From Lysobacteraceae bacterium (GTDB taxonomy: Bacteria > Pseudomonadota > Gammaproteobacteria > Xanthomonadales > Xanthomonadaceae): a DNA stretch of 21,473 bases. The translations under genes were made by a program, and so were the position numbers. The stretch lies in assembly GCA_028293685.1 (NCBI GenBank), contig JAQGOI010000266.1, positions 1 to 21,473 on the forward strand, in the 5' to 3' direction. Positions 14,487-21,473 of this stretch are shown in pieces. The stretch's first letter is position 1, and every line of letters starts with the position of its first letter. A model generated the notes under the pieces. That model worked only from the letters and a program-made list of their open reading frames with translations, was not told the DNA's origin and did no database searches.

Positions 14487-15252
14487 GCGCAGGAAGCGAG
14501 AAAAGGCGTTCGGCGTTGGCGGTGGTGGCGGCGGCGACCGCCGCAGGATCGTCATCGCGTAATCCCGCGATCACCTGCAGCACCGTCGTCAGTCGGCAGG
14601 GCTCGTTGCGCTGACCGCGATGGCCGCAATCGGGCTGATCCGGGGCGTCGGTTTCAAGCAGAAGCCAGTCGATTGGAACAGTTGCGGCCAGCCTGCGCAG
14701 GCGATTGGCACGCGCGTAAGTGACAGGTCCGCCGAGGCCGATGAGGAAGCCGAGCTTCGAAAGCTGGTGCGCCTGCTCGATGCTGCCCGAAAAGCTGTGG
14801 ACTACGCCGCGGATCTTTCCAGTGCGTTTGATCGCTGCAATGACAGCGTCCACGGCGCGACGCGCATGGACGATGACCGGCAGGTCGTACTCGGCCGCCA
14901 GCCGCAGTTGTCCGTCGAAATAAGCCTCCTGGTCGTCGACCCCGAGATCCTTGAGGAAAAAATCCAGTCCGCATTCCCCGATGGCCACGGGACGTTCGCG
15001 CTCGATCCAGCCACGCAGTTCGACGAGGTGACCGGGTTGATGCTTGTCCACGCAGATGGGATGCAGTCCGTACGCCGGGAACAACCCCGGCATCGCGGCG
15101 CAGGTATCACGCAGTTTCGGCCAGCCTTGCGCGGTGATTGCCGGAACAACCTGCCGGGTCACTCCCACGTTGCGCGCGCGCACAACGACGGCGGTGCGGT
15201 CGCCATCGAATTCGGCGACGTCCAGGTGGCAATGGCTATCGACCAGTTGCAT
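14476..15252 (-). CDS. tatD: TatD family metal-dependent hydrolase (DNase)
   Basis: A 258-residue TIM-barrel amidohydrolase-type protein. Metal ligands are visible in order: HxH in DSHCHLDV (residues 5-12), the Glu in GECGLDFF, the His in PVIVHARRAVDAV, the His in GVVHSFSGS and the Asp in LLLETDAPDQP. TatD-family enzymes are metal-dependent 3'-5' exonucleases/DNases linked to DNA repair and turnover; other family members (YcfH, YjjV) share these residues, so the symbol denotes the family. The ATG at 15252 starts directly at MQLVDSHCHLD, as expected; the frame is open further upstream. Its start lies 17 bases inside the 3' end of the upstream small membrane protein gene, suggesting coupling, and its 3' end overlaps tcdA by 11 bases. 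Confidence 0.92.
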   Translation of the reverse strand: MQLVDSHCHLDVAEFDGDRTAVVVRARNVGVTRQVVPAITAQGWPKLRDTCAAMPGLFPAYGLHPICVDKHQPGHLVELRGWIERERPVAIGECGLDFFLKDLGVDDQEAYFDGQLRLAAEYDLPVIVHARRAVDAVIAAIKRTGKIRGVVHSFSGSIEQAHQLSKLGFLIGLGGPVTYARANRLRRLAATVPIDWLLLETDAPDQPDCGHRGQRNEPCRLTTVLQVIAGLRDDDPAAVAAATTANAERLFSLPALTA

Positions 15253-15463
15253 CGATGTCGTCGGAGCGCTTCGAAGATCCCTTGTCGCGGTCCTTCCAGC
15301 GCGCAAGCATCAGTGTCGCCACGCCCAGCAGGATGTCGTCCCAGGGGACCAAATTCGGGATCGCCAGATCCACCACGAACAGTGCGGCAATCACCAGGAA
15401 CAGTTTTGGATAGCGCAGTCGCATCAACCAGCGCATCAGGGGTATCCGCATGAGGTTTGCCAT
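15236..15463 (-). CDS. Small membrane protein upstream of tatD
   Basis: A 75-residue protein starting at the ATG at 15463 (MANLMRIPLMRWL); a start at 15502 would add 13 polar residues. A short amphipathic N-terminus precedes two hydrophobic stretches, about 20-38 (KLFLVIAALFVVDLAIPNL) and 41-55, then a basic tail (ARWKDRDKGSSKR). The style (two short helices with VDLAIPNLVPWDDILLG, then a WK-rich tail) resembles small uncharacterised membrane proteins of Xanthomonadales annotated as DUF6116; I am only moderately sure of that name. The 3' end overlaps the start of tatD by 17 bases, so the two are likely co-translated. Function unknown. Confidence 0.72.
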   Translation of the reverse strand: MANLMRIPLMRWLMRLRYPKLFLVIAALFVVDLAIPNLVPWDDILLGVATLMLARWKDRDKGSSKRSDDIDATGR

Positions 15464-15634
15464 GTCTGGTCCGGATCCGGAGGGCGAAGACGACGCTAGC
15501 ACGACTCGGATCGCCGCTCGGCGCGCCGCGCCGGGCCCTCTTTGGCTGCTTGATCGGCCCCCGTTCAGGCGTGCGATGTTGCAATCGCTCCGTCAGAACA
15601 CAAGCGCGGGGATTCACCCGCTGCAGGAGCCACC

Positions 15635-16462
15635 ATGAACAACAATACCCTCGCAATCGCCCTGGCCTCATTGCTGGTCGGCGGCGTGGCAGTGGCTGCG
15701 TTCCAGCACAGCCGCAGCGGCCCCAACAGTTTCACGACCGCTGAGCCTGCTGCGACAACGACTGCACAAACGAGTCTCGCGGCCGGCGACATTCGACCCA
15801 ACGACCAGTCGGTCAATGACGCCGGGCAGATCCAGTATGCGCAGGTGATCGATGTACAGCCGCGCACCGAAAGGCAGAAGCTGTATGCGCAGGTCATCGG
15901 AACCGAGCCTGTGCGCGAGACGAGTTCCGTGTCCGCGCCGCATGAAGTCTGCAACGATGTCGTAGTGCAGGAACAGGCGCCGCGCCGCGATCCCCGCAAT
16001 ATCGGCGGAACGGTCGCCGGTGCGGTCATCGGCGGCCTGCTTGGTAACCAGGTGGGAGGCGGCACGGGCAGGAAGCTGGCGACCGTCGGCGGCGCGGTGG
16101 GTGGTGGCTTCGCCGGTCGCGCCATCGAGCAACACCATGCGGTGAACAAGACGGTCAGCCACACCGAGCACCAGTGCCACACTGTCTCGTCCACGTCGCA
16201 GTCGTCGCGTGTGGTCGCTTACAACGTCACCTATCGCAATCCGGACGGCACCACGGGCACGATGCGGACAGGCAGCAAACCCGGTAGCCGCATCTCGCTC
16301 GGCAACGAGAACAAGACGATCGGTTACGACGTGACCTATACCTTCAACGGTCACCAGAACACCGTGCGCATGGACCACAAGCCTGGCGACAAGCTGCCGG
16401 TCATCGACGGTCGGGTTGTCACCCAGGTGGCGTCCGCCAGCGACAGCAACACCCACGGCTGA
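15635..16462 (+). CDS. Glycine-zipper envelope protein with duplicated C-terminal module
   Basis: A 275-residue protein. The ATG at 15635 has AGGAG 5 bases upstream. An N-terminal hydrophobic segment (6-22, LAIALASLLVGGVAVAA) acts as signal sequence or anchor and has no lipobox. A low-complexity Thr/Ala/Gln region and a C-x-D pair at 106-108 come before the glycine-zipper 2TM domain (about 123-165: GGTVAGAVIGGLLGNQVGGG, then VGGAVGGGFAGRAI), as in rickettsial 17-kDa antigen and SlyB relatives. The C-terminus holds two similar beta modules: 193-222 (VVAYNVTYRNPDG...KPGSRISL) and 228-256 (TIGYDVTYTFNGH...KPGDKLPV). It probably sits in the envelope; role unknown. It ends at a strong terminator, so it is likely monocistronic. 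Confidence 0.87.
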   Translation: MNNNTLAIALASLLVGGVAVAAFQHSRSGPNSFTTAEPAATTTAQTSLAAGDIRPNDQSVNDAGQIQYAQVIDVQPRTERQKLYAQVIGTEPVRETSSVSAPHEVCNDVVVQEQAPRRDPRNIGGTVAGAVIGGLLGNQVGGGTGRKLATVGGAVGGGFAGRAIEQHHAVNKTVSHTEHQCHTVSSTSQSSRVVAYNVTYRNPDGTTGTMRTGSKPGSRISLGNENKTIGYDVTYTFNGHQNTVRMDHKPGDKLPVIDGRVVTQVASASDSNTHG

Positions 16463-16486
16463 TACCCAAGCCGCGTGCGTCCTCGA

Positions 16487-16511
16487 GGGCCGGAGCGATC
16501 CGGCCCTTTTT
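16487..16511 (+). terminator. Strong rho-independent terminator
   Basis: A perfect 8-pair stem GGGCCGGA (16487-16494) / TCCGGCCC (16499-16506) with a GCGA (GNRA) tetraloop, followed directly by TTTTT (16507-16511). It is 24 bases after the stop of the glycine-zipper gene and separates it from the glutaryl-CoA dehydrogenase cluster. Confidence 0.92.
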
Positions 16512-16551
16512 ATGCCCGGCGTCGGGGGTGCCGCACTGCAGCATGGGCCGA

Positions 16552-16557
16552 TACAAT
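16552..16557 (+). promoter_or_regulatory. Candidate -10 box of the gcdH cluster
   Basis: TACAAT (5 of 6 to TATAAT) followed by GGGG, 28 bases before the chosen gcdH ATG and 41 bases after the terminator T-tract, is well placed to start the gcdH-GNAT-GST-E1 transcript. No clear -35 is found. Confidence 0.4.
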
Positions 16558-16585
16558 GGGGGTTTCCCGTCGATCGACCCCAGCC

Positions 16586-17746
16586 ATGGCCTTGCCCCCT
16601 TACGATCTCTACGACGTCCGCTCGCTGTTGTCGGAAGAGGAATGCGCGGTGCAGGACGCGGTCGCACGTTTCACCGACGAACGGGTCCTTCCGATCATCG
16701 GCGATGCCTTCGACCAGGGTCGCTTCCCCAAGGAGCTGATCCCGGAGATCGCGGCCATGGGGCTTCTCGGCTGCTCGCTGCCCGAGCAATACGGCGGGCA
16801 TGGGCTGAACGCCGTCAGCTACGGACTGATCTGCCAGGAGCTCGAGCGCGGCGACAGCGGCATCCGCAGCTTCGTCAGCGTGCAGTCGTCCTTGTGCATG
16901 TATCCGATCTACGCGTATGGGTCCGAGGAACAGCGCATGCGCTGGCTCCCCGATATGGCGGCGGGCAAGGTGATCGGCTGCTTCGGGCTGACCGAGCCGC
17001 ATGGCGGCTCGGATCCGGCGAACATGAAAACCACGGCCCGCAAGGACGGCGCGGACTGGGTGCTCAATGGTTCCAAGATGTGGATCACCAACGGCAACGT
17101 CGCGGACATCGCGATCGTCTGGGCGCAGACGGACGATGGCATCCAGGGCTTCGTGGTCGAAAAGGACACGCCCGGATTCGCCGCGCAGGAAATCAAACAC
17201 AAGATGAGCCTGCGCGCGTCGGTGACGTCGTCGCTGTTCTTCGACAACGTGAGGGTTCCTGAAGCCAACAGGCTCAATGTCAAGGGGCTGAAAGGCCCCT
17301 TGGGCTGCCTGACCCAGGCGCGTTACGGCATCACGTGGGGCCCGATCGGTGCGGCAATTGCCTGCCTCGACGAGGCTCTGAACTATTCGAAGGAACGCAT
17401 CCTGTTCGACCGGCCGGTCGCGGCCACCCAGTCCGCGCAACTCAAGCTGGCAGACATGGCGCGACGCATCACGATGGCGCAGTTGCTTGTCGTGCAACTG
17501 GGGCGCCTGAAGGACGCCGGCAGGATGGCGCCTGCGCAGGTATCCCTCGCGAAGTGGAACAACTGCCGCATGGCGATCGACATCGCCCGCCAGTGCCGGG
17601 ATCTGCTGGGTGGCGCCGGAATCACCACCGAACACTGCGCGATCCGGCATGCATTGAATCTCGAGTCGGTCATCACCTACGAAGGCACCGAAACGGTCCA
17701 TCAACTGGTGATCGGGCGTGAGTTGACCGGCATCAGTGCGTTTTGA
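16586..17746 (+). CDS. gcdH: Glutaryl-CoA dehydrogenase (acyl-CoA dehydrogenase family)
   Basis: A 386-residue flavoprotein of the acyl-CoA dehydrogenase fold. Residues typical of glutaryl-CoA dehydrogenase are present: E87, R94 and S95 in QELERGDSGIRSFVSVQSSL (the Arg binds the substrate carboxylate in GCDH), GCFGLTEPHGGSDP (131-144), MWITNG (165-170), and the catalytic Glu E366 in ITYEGTETVHQLVIGRELTG. The enzyme oxidises and decarboxylates glutaryl-CoA to crotonyl-CoA in lysine, tryptophan and glutarate breakdown. The ATG at 16586 gives the usual length; in-frame starts at 16475 and 16556 precede or overlap the terminator or putative promoter. It has no obvious Shine-Dalgarno. First gene of a tight plus-strand run. 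Another acyl-CoA dehydrogenase is the fallback if the Arg proves not diagnostic. Confidence 0.92.
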   Translation: MALPPYDLYDVRSLLSEEECAVQDAVARFTDERVLPIIGDAFDQGRFPKELIPEIAAMGLLGCSLPEQYGGHGLNAVSYGLICQELERGDSGIRSFVSVQSSLCMYPIYAYGSEEQRMRWLPDMAAGKVIGCFGLTEPHGGSDPANMKTTARKDGADWVLNGSKMWITNGNVADIAIVWAQTDDGIQGFVVEKDTPGFAAQEIKHKMSLRASVTSSLFFDNVRVPEANRLNVKGLKGPLGCLTQARYGITWGPIGAAIACLDEALNYSKERILFDRPVAATQSAQLKLADMARRITMAQLLVVQLGRLKDAGRMAPAQVSLAKWNNCRMAIDIARQCRDLLGGAGITTEHCAIRHALNLESVITYEGTETVHQLVIGRELTGISAF

Positions 17747-17750
17747 AGCA

Positions 17751-18308
17751 ATGCCGACACTGACCGGCCCAACGCTGGAAACCGAGCGCCTGCTTCTACG
17801 GCTGCCGCAACGCTCGGATTTCGACGCGTATGCCGCGATGATGGGCGACGAGGAAACCGCGCGTTACATCGGCGGACACATGCAGCGCGCCGCGGCATGG
17901 CGCAAATTCCTGCAGATGCCCGGTGCGTGGGCGATGCAGGGGTTCGCGATGTTTTCGATCGTCGAGAAATCAAGCGGCGAATGGATCGGGCAGGCTGGGC
18001 CGTGGATGCCGGAAGGCTGGCCCGGCACAGAAGTCGGCTGGAGCTTGCGCCGCGAGTTCACGGGCAGGGGCTATGCGCTGGAAGCCGCGACGGCTGCCAT
18101 TGCCTGGGCGTTCGAGCACCTTGGCTGGACCGAGGTCATCCACAGCATCCAGCCTCCCAACCAGGCGTCGATCGTGCTGGCCGAACGGCTCGGCTCGAGC
18201 TACGTGGGCCCAGGCCGGTTGCCGCCACCGTTCGAGGATGTCGAGATTGGCATCTGGGGGCAGACGCGCGCGCAGTGGGTCCCCCGCCGCAGGGAAGTCG
18301 TTGCGTGA
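17751..18308 (+). CDS. GNAT family N-acetyltransferase (RimJ/RimL-like)
   Basis: A 185-residue acetyltransferase of the RimJ/RimL-like GNAT branch: LETERLLLRLPQRSDFDAYA (9-28), the central strand EVGWSLRREF (94-103), the acetyl-CoA loop TGRGYALEAATAAIAWAFEH (104-123), and the C-terminal HSIQPPNQASIVLAERLG (131-148). Substrate cannot be predicted; relatives modify ribosomal proteins, amino acids or small molecules. I chose the ATG at 17751, four bases after the gcdH stop; a GTG at 17736 overlapping gcdH would add 5 residues. Its TGA overlaps the GTG of the next gene as GTGA, which supports co-translation with the GST. Confidence 0.88.
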   Translation: MPTLTGPTLETERLLLRLPQRSDFDAYAAMMGDEETARYIGGHMQRAAAWRKFLQMPGAWAMQGFAMFSIVEKSSGEWIGQAGPWMPEGWPGTEVGWSLRREFTGRGYALEAATAAIAWAFEHLGWTEVIHSIQPPNQASIVLAERLGSSYVGPGRLPPPFEDVEIGIWGQTRAQWVPRRREVVA

Positions 18309-18955
18309 CCACCGTCTACGGCTTTTCGACGTCGGGTAATTGCCACAAGGTCCGTCTGCTGCTGGAACAGCTGGGGCGCGAGTATGCGTGGATCGAAGTA
18401 GACAGCAGCAAGGGTGAGACGCGCACGCCGGAATACCTGTCGAAGAATCCCAACGGCCGCGTACCGATGATCGAACTGGACGACGGCCGCATCCTGACGG
18501 AGTCCAACGCCATCCTGTGCTGGCTCGCCGAGGGAACACCGTACGACCCCGACGACAGCTGGCAGCGCGCGCAGGCATTGAGCTGGATGTTTTTCGAGCA
18601 GTACAGCCATGAGCCGTACATTGCCGTCGCCCGCTTCATTCGTGGCTGGACCGCGCTCGATTCGCCGCGTCGCAACGACCTGCCGACCGTGCAGCAACGC
18701 GGCTACCAGGCGCTGCAGGTAATGGAGCAGCACCTGTCGGCGGCTGCGTGGTTTACGGGTCCCGACTACGGCGTTGCCGACATCGCGCTGTTTGCCTATA
18801 CCGACGTTGCCGCTGACGGCGGTTTTGATCTTGCCGCCTATCCTGCCCTACGCGAATGGCTGGCCCGTGTGCGTGCAACGCCCGGTTTTGTCGCGATGCC
18901 GGCGCCATCCGCGGAAGCCGCAGGCCGGCTCGCGCACCCTGAAACCCAACCGTAG
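18305..18955 (+). CDS. Glutathione S-transferase family protein
   Basis: A 216-residue cytosolic GST. It starts at a GTG (18305) inside the GTGA overlap with the GNAT gene, with AGGGAAG upstream; the frame is open further upstream but only as a shadow of the GNAT gene. The N-terminal thioredoxin-like domain has STSGNCHKVRLLLEQLG (8-24), with Ser8/Ser10 or C13 as candidate glutathione-activating residues, the cis-Pro in GRVPMIELDDG (51-61) and the glutathione-binding E66-S67 in TESNAILCWLAEG. The helical C-terminal domain runs to about 195 and includes GVADIALFAYTDVA (156-169), the conserved N-capping/hydrophobic-staple Asp region. Probably a conjugating or reductase GST; substrate unknown. 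It is 30 bases before the E1 gene. Confidence 0.9.
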   Translation: MTTVYGFSTSGNCHKVRLLLEQLGREYAWIEVDSSKGETRTPEYLSKNPNGRVPMIELDDGRILTESNAILCWLAEGTPYDPDDSWQRAQALSWMFFEQYSHEPYIAVARFIRGWTALDSPRRNDLPTVQQRGYQALQVMEQHLSAAAWFTGPDYGVADIALFAYTDVAADGGFDLAAYPALREWLARVRATPGFVAMPAPSAEAAGRLAHPETQP

Positions 18956-18959
18956 AGTG

Positions 18960-18972
18960 CTGCCGACGGCAG
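18960..18972 (+). other. Small hairpin in the GST-E1 gap
   Basis: CTGCC-GAC-GGCAG (extendable to 8 pairs in RNA with two G-U pairs, 18957-18975) lies between the GST stop and the E1 Shine-Dalgarno GGAG. It lacks a T-tract, so it is not a terminator; it might be a processing or RNA-stability element. Confidence 0.3.
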
Positions 18973-18985
18973 TGCGGAGCCTTCG

Positions 18986-21259
18986 ATGTCTGCAGTTCCA
19001 AATGTCATTCCGGCGCGCATGCGTGGTGTCAATCGCGCTGAAATCTGCGACGTCAACTTCCAGGAATTCGTTCGCGATTGGAACGGCCGACCGGATGTAA
19101 AGCCGGCGCCAGACGAAGCCATCCTCGATGGCAGTGCCCTGGATGCGCTTGGCTTCCGGGAATTGTTCGAGTCGCAACTGATCAGCCGCCACCTCGACCT
19201 GATGGCGCGCGTGCTTCGGGTGCAGAACAAGGTCTTCTACACGATCGGGTCCAGCGGTCACGAAGGCAATGCAATGGTCGCAAGACTGGCGCGACATACC
19301 GATCCGGCGTTCCTGCACTACCGCAGCGGCGGGTTCATGGCGGAACGTTTTCGCAAGCTGCCGGGCATGGATCCGATCATGGATTCGGCGCTGTCGTTCG
19401 CGGCGAGCAAGGACGATCCGGCATCCGGGGGCCGTCACAAGGTCTGGGGCAGCAAGCCGTTGTGGGTGCTTCCGCAAACATCGACCATCGCGTCGCACCT
19501 GCCAAAGGCGTTCGGCACCGCGGTGGCGATCGAGCAGGGGCGTCGCATGGGTTGCGGCCTTCCGATCCCGGACGACAGCATCGCGATCTGTTCTTTCGGC
19601 GATGCGTCCAGCAACCACGCGACGGCACAGACGGCTTTCAATGCCGCCGCATGGACCGCATACCAGAAACTGCCGGCGCCTGTGCTTTTCGTCTGCGAGG
19701 ACAATGGTATTGGCATTTCGGTCAAGACGCCGGTCGACTGGGTCAGCCGCAACTTCAAAAACCGCGCCGACCTGGATTATTTTTTCGCCGACGGCCTTGA
19801 CCTGGCGTCGGGGTACGGACAGGTGCAGGCAGCCGTCGATCATTGCCGCCATTCGCGCCGGCCGACCTTCCTGCACCTGCGCACGACCCGCATCATGGGT
19901 CATGCCGGCACCGACTTCGAGATCGAGTGGCGTTCGATCGAGGAACTATGCGCGGTCGAGGCAGGCGACCCGCTGTTGCGCAGCGCCGCCATCGCACTCG
20001 AATCGGGACTGATGTCGAAGGACGAGATCCTGGCGCTCTATGAAGCAACGCGTGCGAAGTGCTTTGCCGCCGCGGAAGATGCGGATCGACGTCCGCGATT
20101 GACCTCGCTGGAGGACGTGATGGCGCCCTTGGCCCCATACACGCCGGATGCAGTGCAGGCCGAAGCGGTACGCGCCGCCGATGAGGCCAGACGCATTGCC
20201 GTGTTCGGTTCCAGCGCGAAACTGCCTGAAAAGCAGGCACCAAGACATCTGGCTATCCAGATCAACAATGCGCTGCACGACCTGTTCGCCAAGTATCCGG
20301 AGGCACTGCTGTTCGGCGAGGACGTCGCACAGAAAGGCGGTGTGTATACGGTCACAAAAGGGCTGCACAAGGCATTCGGCAACCGCCGTATTTTCAATAC
20401 GCTACTTGACGAAACGATCATCCTCGGATTGGCCCAGGGCTACGCCAACATGGGGCTGCTGCCGTTTCCGGAGATCCAGTACCTGGCGTATTTCCACAAT
20501 GCCTGCGACCAGATCCGGGGTGAAGCGTCGAGCCTGCAGTTCTTCAGCAACGGCCAATACCGCAACCCGATGGTGCTTCGCATCGCCTCGCTGGGCTACC
20601 AGCGTGGCTTCGGCGGGCATTTCCACAATGACAATTCGATCACCGCATTGCGCGATATCCCCGGGCTGATCGTCGGTTGCCCATCGCGCGGCGACGATGC
20701 GGCGATGATGCTTCGTACGCTCACGGCGCTGGCGAAAGTCGATGGCCGCGTCTGTGCCTTCCTCGAGCCGATTGCGTTGTACATGGCCAAGGACCTGTAC
20801 GAAGCCGGCGATGGCGGCTGGCTCACCGAATATCCAGCACCCGACCAGGCGTTGGTGTTGGGGGCGGAGCGTGTGTACAACAGCGAGGCAACGGATTGCC
20901 TGATCATCAGTTTCGGCAATGGGATTCCAATGAGCCTGCGCGCAGCCAAGGTCATCGAGCGGCAACTGGGATGGAAGGTGCGGGTGGTCGACCTGCGATG
21001 GCTCGTCCCATTGAACGAACCGGCGATCGCCGCGCATGCCGCGCAGTGCGAACGGATCATCGTCGTCGATGAAGGCCGGCACAGCGCCGGGGTCGGCGAG
21101 GGCGTGTTCACGGCAATCACCGAAGCCGGCTTTGGCGGCAAGCCGCTCAAGCGCGTCGTGGGTGCCGATACGTTTACGCCGCTGGCAGGGGCCGCATTTC
21201 TTGTGATTCCGTCGGAAGAGGAAATTGTTGCCGCAGCGCGGACACTTGTCCAGGCCTGA
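18986..21259 (+). CDS. Fused 2-oxoacid dehydrogenase E1 (alpha-beta) subunit, TPP-dependent
   Basis: A 757-residue protein joining the usually separate E1 alpha and E1 beta chains of a pyruvate/branched-chain 2-oxoacid dehydrogenase-type enzyme. The alpha part (about 60-370) has YTIGSSGHEGNAM, HYRSGGFMAERF and the TPP/Mg site GDASSN (205-210)...EDNGIGIS (238-245), a GDG-N motif variant. The beta part (about 420-755) has LFGEDVAQKGGVYTVTKGL (442-460; E445 is the likely catalytic Glu), LPFPEIQYLAYFHNACDQIR (492-511) and a transketolase C-terminal domain with SFGNG and VDLRWLVPLN. It decarboxylates a 2-oxoacid and passes the acyl group to an E2 lipoyl domain; no E2 or E3 gene is in the window. 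The ATG at 18986 has GGAG 6 bases upstream. Substrate not readable. Confidence 0.9.
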   Translation: MSAVPNVIPARMRGVNRAEICDVNFQEFVRDWNGRPDVKPAPDEAILDGSALDALGFRELFESQLISRHLDLMARVLRVQNKVFYTIGSSGHEGNAMVARLARHTDPAFLHYRSGGFMAERFRKLPGMDPIMDSALSFAASKDDPASGGRHKVWGSKPLWVLPQTSTIASHLPKAFGTAVAIEQGRRMGCGLPIPDDSIAICSFGDASSNHATAQTAFNAAAWTAYQKLPAPVLFVCEDNGIGISVKTPVDWVSRNFKNRADLDYFFADGLDLASGYGQVQAAVDHCRHSRRPTFLHLRTTRIMGHAGTDFEIEWRSIEELCAVEAGDPLLRSAAIALESGLMSKDEILALYEATRAKCFAAAEDADRRPRLTSLEDVMAPLAPYTPDAVQAEAVRAADEARRIAVFGSSAKLPEKQAPRHLAIQINNALHDLFAKYPEALLFGEDVAQKGGVYTVTKGLHKAFGNRRIFNTLLDETIILGLAQGYANMGLLPFPEIQYLAYFHNACDQIRGEASSLQFFSNGQYRNPMVLRIASLGYQRGFGGHFHNDNSITALRDIPGLIVGCPSRGDDAAMMLRTLTALAKVDGRVCAFLEPIALYMAKDLYEAGDGGWLTEYPAPDQALVLGAERVYNSEATDCLIISFGNGIPMSLRAAKVIERQLGWKVRVVDLRWLVPLNEPAIAAHAAQCERIIVVDEGRHSAGVGEGVFTAITEAGFGGKPLKRVVGADTFTPLAGAAFLVIPSEEEIVAAARTLVQA

Positions 21260-21291
21260 GTTCGCGATGTGCTCTGACCTGCAGGGATGAA

Positions 21292-21473
21292 TCAGCGCGC
21301 AAGACCGTCGAGCATCGCTCGTTGGGTCAGGGCGACGTCGCCAGCTCGCAACGGTCCCGGGTCCCGCGCCAGGGGAAGCACGGCCAACGCCAGGCAATCC
21401 CCGCCATGTAGCGCAACGCCGCCAACCGTCCCCAACGCCTGCTGCGCGTCCCCATGGACTTCCGCTCCTTCTG
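21292..21473 (-). CDS. Partial (3' end) minus-strand gene, possibly ygfZ
   Basis: The last 59 codons of a minus-strand gene run into the window edge; the stop is TGA at 21292-21294 and the first complete codon is at 21469-21471. The peptide reads QALGTVGGVALHGGDCLALA, then VLPLARDP and LRAGDVALT. The pattern 'xxLGTVxxxxxxGxxxLAxxxL' with an LRAGD-like finish resembles the C-terminal barrel of the folate-binding protein YgfZ (GcvT-like, Fe-S cluster repair and tRNA-modification support). The match is from style only and the diagnostic YgfZ motif (K-x-C-Y-x-G-Q-E) would be outside the window. Coding status is supported by an uninterrupted frame of consistent character; the other two minus frames give Arg/Trp-rich, unlikely proteins. 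It converges on the E1 gene with a 32-base gap. Confidence 0.5.
   Translation of the reverse strand, partial: EGAEVHGDAQQALGTVGGVALHGGDCLALAVLPLARDPGPLRAGDVALTQRAMLDGLAR

Noticed and set aside
13626..14555. Upstream extension of the cytochrome c'-like frame (about 310 codons)
   Set aside because: It lies entirely antisense to tcdA and the end of tatD; the recognisable protein begins at the ATG at 13625 with a Shine-Dalgarno-like GGAG.
15668..17704. 678-codon open frame on the minus strand opposite the glycine-zipper gene and gcdH
   Set aside because: It is antisense to two well-supported genes, crosses the terminator and intergenic region, and has an Arg/His/Ala-rich composition typical of shadow frames in GC-rich DNA. 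No recognisable domain.
18848..19903. 351-codon minus-strand open frame opposite GST and E1
   Set aside because: Antisense to strong motif-bearing genes; composition is His/Arg-rich and no family is recognisable.
20402..21397. 331-codon minus-strand open frame opposite E1 and reaching past its end
   Set aside because: Antisense to the E1 beta part. The neighbouring minus frame ending at 21292 gives a far more protein-like sequence for the region beyond E1.
1..21473. Mobile element, phage, CRISPR, toxin-antitoxin or defence island
   Set aside because: No transposase, integrase, repeat array or tRNA-linked boundary is visible; genes are mostly housekeeping or envelope genes with uniform composition.

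Overview
The window is GC-rich and packed with genes. The gene set points to a gammaproteobacterium of the Xanthomonadales (Lysobacter/Luteimonas-like): a membrane-anchored TPR protein of a type common there, a BON-domain stress protein with a Gly/Arg-rich leader ending in RGPRGY, a class I fumarase, a fused E1 alpha/beta dehydrogenase and several glycine-zipper envelope proteins. The taxonomic call is inference from protein style; no rRNA or tRNA gene is present.

Layout, left to right. (1) 1-648: 3' part of a plus-strand, probably exported, calcium-loop protein, converging on a minus-strand TPR membrane protein (655-2865); upstream of that on the same strand is a UbiB/ABC1-type kinase-like protein (3036-4712). 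(2) 4829-5395: DUF488 protein, overlapping tail-to-tail a small membrane protein (5381-5644). That gene is GTGA-coupled to a GSDH/PQQ-type sugar dehydrogenase lipoprotein (5641-6816), which lies downstream of a BON-domain protein (6828-7472). (3) 7619-9145: class I fumarate hydratase, converging with a one-base gap on a minus-strand operon-like cluster of DUF456 membrane protein, cardiolipin-synthase-like PLD enzyme and BON-MscS channel (12433 down to 9147). (4) 12518-13625 on the minus strand: a cytochrome c'-like membrane protein, then a glycine-zipper lipoprotein with its own terminator. (5) 13701-14486: tcdA, overlapping tail-to-tail tatD, which is itself overlapped by an upstream small membrane protein gene. 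(6) 15635-16462: a second glycine-zipper protein ending at a textbook terminator. (7) 16586-21259: a plus-strand run of glutaryl-CoA dehydrogenase, GNAT acetyltransferase, glutathione S-transferase and fused 2-oxoacid dehydrogenase E1. (8) 21292-21473: the 3' end of a minus-strand gene, possibly ygfZ.

Functional themes are central metabolism (fumarase, glutaryl-CoA dehydrogenase, E1), tRNA modification (tcdA, possibly ygfZ), and envelope or osmotic stress (two BON proteins, MscS channel, PLD/cardiolipin synthase, two glycine-zipper proteins, DUF456). No intergenic stretch exceeds about 175 bases. I see no insertion sequence, phage gene, CRISPR array, toxin-antitoxin pair or defence system. 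I do not find strong evidence of a novel system; this looks like an ordinary chromosomal region with some unusual domain combinations and gene arrangements.
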